Shown: positions 59,134 to 64,000 of the stretch, one piece after another
Layout: each line of letters starts with the position of its first letter
How positions within the stretch are numbered: position 1 is the first letter of the stretch
Source: CALFCE01 sp964411665
GTDB taxonomy: Bacteria > Pseudomonadota > Gammaproteobacteria > Granulosicoccales > Granulosicoccaceae
NCBI GenBank assembly: GCA_964411665.1
Contig: CAYPMR010000003.1
Span: 1-64,000, forward strand
Length of the DNA stretch: 64,000 bases
Reading direction: 5' to 3'
The notes under the pieces: generated by a model
The model's input: only the letters and a program-made list of their open reading frames with translations
What the model was told of the DNA's origin: nothing
The model's database searches: none
Position numbers and translations under genes: made by a program

Positions 59134-60501
59134 CTATGCGACGCCGTTGTTACAAGGGCCAAGATCGCCACCTGCAAACATTTCGTGATCGGCTGCGTAC
59201 TCAACCTGTGCACGCGGAGTCACTTCGACAACTTCAAGTACGTCGAACTGCGAGCTTGGGTTTTCCTTACCTTTCACGACCAGAACGTCTTTGAAGCACT
59301 GGTGATCGTCAGCGCGGTATTCGGTAGGACCGTTACCCAAGCCGTCGAACTTGTGACCTTCAAGAGCTGCAACAACACCACAAGGCTCAAAAGTACCTGC
59401 ACGTTCACAAGCATCTGCATACAGCAGAGTCTGTACATAACAAGTGTGAGCTGCCTGTGACGGTGGGAAGCCATACTCGGAACCAAATGACTTAACGAAC
59501 GCCTGTGAACCCGCGTCGCCAAGAGACCAGTGCCAGTTGGTAGATCCGAAAATACCTTTAACGTTTTCACCAGCACCCTGTGCCATCAGGCGAGAGTACA
59601 GAGGTACGATGATAGTGAAGTCCTTACCATTGACCTGCTTGTCACGAAGACCAAACTGTACAGCTTGAGTCAGCGAGTTGATCATGTCCTTACCGTAGTG
59701 GTTCAGAACCAGAGTATCAGCACCGGAGTTAAGTACTGGTGTGATGTACTGGCTGAAGTCACCCGCGCCAACAGGCGTCTTTACAGTTTCCATTGTGTTC
59801 CAGCCGATGTTCTCGGTAGAAGCAACGATAGATTGTTCCTGAGTCCAGCCCCAAGTGTAGTCAGCTGTCAGGTGGTAAGTTTGGCGATCAGTACCGTAGT
59901 TCTTTTCAAGTACAGGACCCAGTGCAGCACCAGACATGAAACCGTTAAAGAAGTGGCGGAAACCATTACGGCGCTTATCTTTACCAGTTGTGTCGTTAGA
60001 GTGCGTCAAACCAGCCATGAAGATAACTCCAGCTTCCTGACACAGACCCTGAACAGCGATTGCAACACCCGATGAAGAACCACCAGTAACCATTACAACA
60101 CCGTCTTTCTCGATCATGCGCTTGGCAGATGCACGAGCCGCATCAGATTTGGTTTGGGTGTCACCTGTTACAAACTCAACTTTCTTACCGAGAATACCGT
60201 TGCCCTTCAGAGCGCTAGGCTGCAGGGTATTCATCATGCCGCCGTCGCCTTCACCATTGAGGTGTTTGACAGCCAGTTTATAAGCGCGCAGTTCGTCAGC
60301 ACCTTCGTCAGCGTATGGGCCGGATTGCGGTACGTTGAAACCTAATGTGACAGTAGAACCTTTAGGCTCGTTCAGGTAGCCAGCACCATAGACGCGGCTT
60401 GAAAAAACTGTTGGCGCACCAGCAATTACGCCGGTTGCCGCGCCTGCTTTCAGGACATCGCGACGTGACCAAACACTGTTTGTTTTCTTTGTATCACTCA
60501 T
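59134..60501 (-). CDS. Branched-chain-type binding protein with Tat signal (system 2)
   Basis: A 455-residue type I periplasmic binding protein. The leader SRRDVLKAGAATGVIAGAPTVFSSRVYG has twin arginines and a mild hydrophobic core, a Tat-type signal unlike the Sec signal of system 1. The fold opens VTLGFNVPQSGPYADEGADELRAYKLAVKHLNG (read in part) and has GGSSSGVAIAVQGLCQEAGVIFMAGLTHS. Three Cys pairs near the C-terminal half (ACERAGTFEPCG, ...GPCNNG) are notable for a periplasmic protein and may explain folding before export. GGAGGAG precedes the ATG. The codon choice looks uniform, as in a highly expressed gene. The ligand is unknown; UrtA-type urea binders differ in the opening motif. Confidence 0.86.
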   Translation of the reverse strand: MSDTKKTNSVWSRRDVLKAGAATGVIAGAPTVFSSRVYGAGYLNEPKGSTVTLGFNVPQSGPYADEGADELRAYKLAVKHLNGEGDGGMMNTLQPSALKGNGILGKKVEFVTGDTQTKSDAARASAKRMIEKDGVVMVTGGSSSGVAIAVQGLCQEAGVIFMAGLTHSNDTTGKDKRRNGFRHFFNGFMSGAALGPVLEKNYGTDRQTYHLTADYTWGWTQEQSIVASTENIGWNTMETVKTPVGAGDFSQYITPVLNSGADTLVLNHYGKDMINSLTQAVQFGLRDKQVNGKDFTIIVPLYSRLMAQGAGENVKGIFGSTNWHWSLGDAGSQAFVKSFGSEYGFPPSQAAHTCYVQTLLYADACERAGTFEPCGVVAALEGHKFDGLGNGPTEYRADDHQCFKDVLVVKGKENPSSQFDVLEVVEVTPRAQVEYAADHEMFAGGDLGPCNNGVA

Positions 60502-60913
60502 TTGGATTGCTCCTCCTCCGGGTATTTAACGCAGTACCCCATTGTCAACACCACTGTTTGCACCGCTATTTGTATCGCGTTATGCACACCAGATGGTGTC
60601 AGTTTTCGCGAAATTTGCCTTCACACAGTCAACTCATGAAGCGGAAGGTGCGTAAACGGGAAATTCGCAGATATTTGCTACTGGGCGAACCTACAGCCAA
60701 TTGCAAGCAGGGTTCTCCGTAGTCGTCTTATTATAGGAAATCATCAAAGCAAATATAGAAACTACAATTTAATATAAATATCAATAGCTTAGCTATAATT
60801 GTATTGATAAAAATATCTTCCGGGGGGACCCATGGTTACATGTGTTACGAATAGTAACGTGCTGCCAGAGAGGACCCTTCGGTAAAAATCAGGGATTTTG
60901 CCTGGACATTATC
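60502..60913. other. 411-bp gap: promoter region of ABC system 2
   Basis: No gene. On the minus strand TATAAT occurs at 60730-60735, about 230 nt before the binding-protein ATG, without a good -35. The stretch 60740-60810 is AT-rich. The short inverted sequence GGTTACATGTGTTAC lies near 60834. engB ends at 60914, so part of this gap follows engB. Confidence 0.35.
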
Positions 60914-61510
60914 TCAGGGAAACAGAAATCCATCGAGCAGACCACACAAATCTGATACACCCTCACCGTTGTTGGATGAAAAAGTCTGCAGCGTCGCCTC
61001 GATACCAGCTTCCTCCATTATGCCCCTGGTCTTCATTAAAGCGCTATTTGCCTTGTTACGACTCAGCTTGTCACATTTGGTCAGCAGCAGGTGCAATTCA
61101 GATTGCCCTTGTTGCTGTAATTCAATGGTTTTCCAGTCGGAATCGGTCAGAGGGTGGCGTATATCCATCACTATCACCAGACAGCGCAGTTCATCGCGAC
61201 TAACAAAGTAGGTCTCAAGCATTCTTACCCAGGCGTTTCGTTGAGCCTTAGAGACCTTGGCGAAACCATAGCCAGGCAAATCGACCAGGTAAGCGTTATC
61301 ACGCACCAGAAAATGATTGATCAGTTGTGTTCTGCCGGGCGTTCGGCTGGTTCGGGCCAACTTCCTGTTACCGGTTAATCGATTAATGGCGCTGGATTTT
61401 CCAGCGTTGGAGCGTCCGGCAAAAGCTACTTCACGCACAACTTCCTCCGGTAATTGCTCCAGACGTGCGGCGCTACTGACAAAGGTTGCCTGATTGTAGG
61501 ATGTATTCAT
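60914..61510 (-). CDS. engB: Ribosome biogenesis GTPase EngB/YihA
   Basis: A 198-residue GTPase needed for large ribosomal subunit assembly. G1 FAGRSNAGKSSAINRL, G2 Thr in RTSRTPGRTQLIN, G3 VDLPGYGFAKV, G4 LLTKCDKLS and G5 FSSNNGEGV are all present. It is divergent from the cytochrome c4 gene, the same arrangement as yihA / cc4 / dsbA in Pseudomonas. Confidence 0.96.
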   Translation of the reverse strand: MNTSYNQATFVSSAARLEQLPEEVVREVAFAGRSNAGKSSAINRLTGNRKLARTSRTPGRTQLINHFLVRDNAYLVDLPGYGFAKVSKAQRNAWVRMLETYFVSRDELRCLVIVMDIRHPLTDSDWKTIELQQQGQSELHLLLTKCDKLSRNKANSALMKTRGIMEEAGIEATLQTFSSNNGEGVSDLCGLLDGFLFP

Positions 61511-61726
61511 CGAATGACGGGGGCAGACACTCTGGTAAAATTGTCGGTTGATGTCACAATATTCGGCTATGTTAGCAGCCAGCAGCTCCGTGATTCAGCG
61601 CGAATTCAGATGGATTTGACTATTATCAGGGTAGGACTTCTCAATCCACTTGAGATCGCTGGCTGCAGTTGGTGCACCATAGCTTAAACCGTTCATGAAC
61701 TAATCGTTTTCAATATTGGAGAAAAC

Positions 61727-62449
61727 ATGCATTTCCACTTCCTAAGCCGATTAAACATCACCGCGGCTAACCGACAGTCTTTTGTTACCAATGAAGTTGC
61801 CACTAAAATAAACAGCGGGCGCGGCAGCTCATGCTACCCATTTATCGTATTTTTACTGCTGGGTGCCTTTTCAGGGCTTAGCATGGCAGCGGGCGATGAA
61901 ATCGTTGGTGATGCTGCAGCGGGCGAGAGCAAAGCTGCCTTGTGCGCCGCCTGTCATGGCGGGGATGGAAAAGGAACACAAGACACATTCCCGAATCTTG
62001 CCGGACAGGGCGCAGGTTACATCGCCAAGCAGCTCGCCGAGTTCAAATCAGGCACCCGAGCAAATGCTGTCATGCTGGGTATGGCTGCCGCACTATCAGA
62101 ACAGGATATGGCAGATCTCGGGGCTTACTATGAAAGTTTGCCGGCAATAAAAGGTGTTGCTGAAGATCGGGAAGACCTCGCACTAGGTGAGTCTATTTAC
62201 CGCGGTGGTATCACCGAAGCCAAGATCCCGGCTTGCATGGCGTGTCACGGACCATCAGGTAATGGCAACCCGGCGGCAAAGTGGCCAGCACTTGCAGGAC
62301 AACATGCCACCTATCTTGAATCTACGCTTAAAGAGTTCCGCTCTCAGGCACGTGCCAATGACCCTAACGAAATGATGCGTTCGGTTGCCAAGCGTCTGAG
62401 CGATGATGAAATAGCAGCACTGGCAAACTATCTGCAAGGTTTGAACTGA
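61727..62449 (+). CDS. Di-haem cytochrome c4
   Basis: A 240-residue periplasmic electron carrier. Two haem-binding motifs are seen, CAACH (Cys73, Cys76, His77) and CMACH near residue 165, in two homologous halves (LAGQGAGYIAKQLAEFKSGTRANAVMLGMAAALSEQDMADLGAYY and LAGQHATYLESTLKEFRSQARAND...ALANYLQGLN; read in part) with distal Met ligands. A signal sequence (PFIVFLLLGAFSGLSMAAG) follows a longer-than-usual leader of ~35 residues, so the true start could be later, but no better ATG precedes the signal. Likely carries electrons to cbb3- or other haem-copper oxidases. Confidence 0.93.
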   Translation: MHFHFLSRLNITAANRQSFVTNEVATKINSGRGSSCYPFIVFLLLGAFSGLSMAAGDEIVGDAAAGESKAALCAACHGGDGKGTQDTFPNLAGQGAGYIAKQLAEFKSGTRANAVMLGMAAALSEQDMADLGAYYESLPAIKGVAEDREDLALGESIYRGGITEAKIPACMACHGPSGNGNPAAKWPALAGQHATYLESTLKEFRSQARANDPNEMMRSVAKRLSDDEIAALANYLQGLN

Positions 62450-62493
62450 GGCGATAAAGCAAAAAAGCGTTAAAGCGAATCCGGAGAATAGCT

Positions 62494-63174
62494 ATGATTC
62501 ATGCAATACTCTTGAAAGGTGCAAGCCCATGCAACTACTTGTCCACACTAACCAGGAATTCTTTTCAGGCCCTCCTTTTACTGGTGTCGATGTGGGTGAT
62601 TGCACCCCAGGCTTTCGCACAAGGCTATGAGCCTATCAATCCGCCACAAAACACCAGCACGACTGAGAAGGTAGAAGTACTGGAATTTTTCTGGTTTGGT
62701 TGTCCCCATTGCTTTGCATTCGAACCAAGCATCGATGAATGGAACGCCAACAAACCGGAAAATACCATTTTCGTAAGAGAGGCCCCACCATTGAATAAAG
62801 CTTGGGAATCACATTCCAGGGCTTTTTATGCTGCTGAGATATTGGGTATCTCAGAGAAATTTGTACCTGCGATGTTCAAGGCAATTCACGAAGAGCGAAA
62901 ACGTATGCGTAAGCCTGGCGATATTGCCGAACTGGCTGAAACCTTTGGTGTGAGCAAAAAAGATTTTGAAGCCACCATGAAGTCCTTCGGAGTACAAACT
63001 CGCATGTCACGCGCTATGCAACTTGCTCGTGGTGCTGGCATCAATGCAGTACCGACTGTCATAGTCAACGGTAAATATCGCATCGGTTCACAAAGTGCGG
63101 GCTCACACCAGGGAATGATTGCAGCAATTAATCAGACCGTTGAAGTCGAAAAGAAAGCTATGGGCCTTGAGTAA
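62494..63174 (+). CDS. dsbA: Thiol:disulfide interchange protein DsbA
   Basis: A 226-residue periplasmic thioredoxin-fold oxidase. The active site is FGCPHC (Cys70, Cys73), with the cis-Pro loop GINAVPTVIVNGKYRIG and a helical insertion. The signal peptide is LLLLVSMWVIAPQAFA. It begins 44 bp after the cytochrome c4 gene, the classic pseudomonad order, and its 3' end overlaps the convergent elaA by 17 bp. Confidence 0.95.
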   Translation: MIHAILLKGASPCNYLSTLTRNSFQALLLLVSMWVIAPQAFAQGYEPINPPQNTSTTEKVEVLEFFWFGCPHCFAFEPSIDEWNANKPENTIFVREAPPLNKAWESHSRAFYAAEILGISEKFVPAMFKAIHEERKRMRKPGDIAELAETFGVSKKDFEATMKSFGVQTRMSRAMQLARGAGINAVPTVIVNGKYRIGSQSAGSHQGMIAAINQTVEVEKKAMGLE

Positions 63175-63658
63175 ACAGCATGTCCTGATGAGCGATACCG
63201 TCCTCCAGGTATTCATCTGACTGTACCGAAAAACCCAGTGACTCGTAAAACGGCACAACATAAGTTTGTGCCGACAACTCGATGGCAGAGACATTCTGTT
63301 TCTGCAACATCTCGATAATTTTTTCCATTAGTTCTCTGGCAACCCCAGCACCGCGGTTTTGCGGCGCTACAACTACACGCCCAATCTGTACAGTTTTATC
63401 CGAAAAGTCTCCATCAACATCTTCTTGATTGTATTCCTTGCATAAGAGTCTAGCGTATGCAGTAAGCTTATCTGTTAAATTCACCGCTTGAACATGCACG
63501 GTTGATGGAAGCGTATCGTACCCGTCAAACTCCGGATAGACGCACCTCTGCTCTACAACAAACACATCAACACGCAATTTCGCCAACGTGTAGAACTCTT
63601 GCGCCGTCATTTCTGAAAAACGTTTGAAGCTATATTGAAGTGATGAATGTTGCATCAA
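63158..63658 (-). CDS. elaA: ElaA-type GNAT N-acetyltransferase
   Basis: A 166-residue acetyltransferase. LAKLRVDVFVVEQRCVYPEFDGYD is the ElaA signature (read in part), VQIGRVVVAPQNRGAGVARELM the acetyl-CoA pyrophosphate loop, and ELSAQTYVVPFYESLGFSV the final strand-helix. The substrate is not known. ATG 63655 is the second codon and equally possible. It overlaps dsbA at the 3' ends. Confidence 0.9.
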   Translation of the reverse strand: MMQHSSLQYSFKRFSEMTAQEFYTLAKLRVDVFVVEQRCVYPEFDGYDTLPSTVHVQAVNLTDKLTAYARLLCKEYNQEDVDGDFSDKTVQIGRVVVAPQNRGAGVARELMEKIIEMLQKQNVSAIELSAQTYVVPFYESLGFSVQSDEYLEDGIAHQDMLFTQGP

Positions 63659-63695
63659 TAAATCAAATCAAGACCAAATAGAACATTCGCCTACG

Positions 63696-64000
63696 TTATT
63701 GCGCTAGCGAATCATCGATGGTGGAGATTGGCAATTGTTCCAGAAATTGTTTGACAGTCGGCGCATCAAGCGAATCAGACCCGACATACATTAACCCACC
63801 ACTGCGTAATTTTACGGTAAACATCTGGTCACCTTGTTCAGTCATTTGAAACACGGTGCGACGCTCGACTCGAAATTTATTGACGCTCTCGCCTCCAAAT
63901 TGCAATCCTAGCTGAGCCAAAGCTGCCAAACCGGTGCCCGCGATACCGCCTTGTGTCATAGCAACCTTGATCGACTCTTTGTCTTTCGTATAAAGACGAG
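63696..64000 (-). CDS. Hypothetical protein, 5' end outside the window
   Basis: The frame stays open from 63696 to the window edge (RLYTKDKESIKVAMTQGGIAG...), so the ATG at 63959 is probably internal. The visible ~100 residues have a Gly/Ala-rich short hydrophobic stretch (GGIAGTGLAALAQLGLQFGG), then strands FRVERRTVFQMTEQGDQMFTVKLRSGGLMYVGSD, and a helix ending LEQLPISTIDDSLAQ. I do not recognise a family. Confidence 0.6.
   Translation of the reverse strand, partial: RLYTKDKESIKVAMTQGGIAGTGLAALAQLGLQFGGESVNKFRVERRTVFQMTEQGDQMFTVKLRSGGLMYVGSDSLDAPTVKQFLEQLPISTIDDSLAQ

Noticed and set aside
59530..60075. A 181-codon plus-strand open frame opposite the Tat-type binding protein
   Set aside because: It is fully antisense to a well-supported gene, has no family features, and arises from the uniform codon use of that gene.
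59134..60501. Naming system 2 a urea transporter (UrtA)
   Set aside because: The opening motif and Tat leader differ from UrtA, and no urease or urtD/urtE-specific features are seen; substrate left open.

Overview
The window looks like a chromosomal stretch from a free-living, aerobic, heterotrophic gammaproteobacterium of moderate GC content, probably marine. Supporting signs are the engB / cytochrome c4 / dsbA order at the right end (classic in Pseudomonas-like genomes), a class II PyrC, a PilU-type twitching ATPase, ElaA, a long PutA, and many importers for organic acids and nitrogen compounds. I cannot assign a genus. No rRNA, tRNA, CRISPR array, prophage or intact insertion sequence is visible. 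The only mobile-element trace is a frameshifted IS66 transposase scrap near 51.8-52.0 kb.

Left part (1-16.5 kb): a 5'-truncated fusion of a DUF1989 domain to a GcvT-type aminomethyltransferase; a pyrC-pyrE operon; an aminoacyl-tRNA-editing-like protein with peptide deformylase; an AI-2E/PerM-type membrane protein; a three-gene membrane/lipoprotein/VWA operon whose first gene appears to start at ATT; a 2-hydroxyacid dehydrogenase and an Fe(II)/2-oxoglutarate oxygenase; a tripartite tricarboxylate transporter (tctC-tctB-tctA); and a sulfite-oxidase-fold molybdoenzyme.

Middle part (16.5-33.1 kb): a YceI protein followed by a cytochrome b561-YceI fusion; a ketopantoate-reductase-like protein; a large uncharacterised P-loop protein beside a formyl-CoA transferase homologue; a vitamin-K-carboxylase-like (HTTM) membrane protein; PutA with a class III aminotransferase; PilU with a long acidic tail; and an orphan sugar-type solute-binding protein preceded by a 14-bp-arm inverted repeat.

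The most interesting block is 33.2-49.3 kb. A minus-strand operon encodes an FAD subunit, a fused [2Fe-2S]/molybdopterin hydroxylase, a 6-hydroxynicotinate-reductase-like protein, a UPF0280 protein and two DUF1185 paralogues. Divergently transcribed are a ferredoxin-NADP reductase, an enamidase and a MarR regulator. A perfect 20-bp palindrome overlaps the -10 of a good sigma70 promoter between them. A branched-chain-type ABC importer with a DapA-family lyase completes the block. Together these resemble the hydroxylase / ring reductase / enamidase sequence of the anaerobic Eubacterium barkeri nicotinate pathway, here in an apparently aerobic proteobacterium with its own regulator, electron supply and uptake system.

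Right part (49.4-64 kb): a DUF1445 putative hydro-lyase, two secreted beta-propeller proteins (one with a GlyGly-CTERM-like tail, one RCC1-like with a heptamer repeat upstream), a BKACE (DUF849) enzyme, a second complete branched-chain-type ABC importer with a Tat-exported binding protein, then engB, cytochrome c4, dsbA, elaA and a partial gene running off the right edge.
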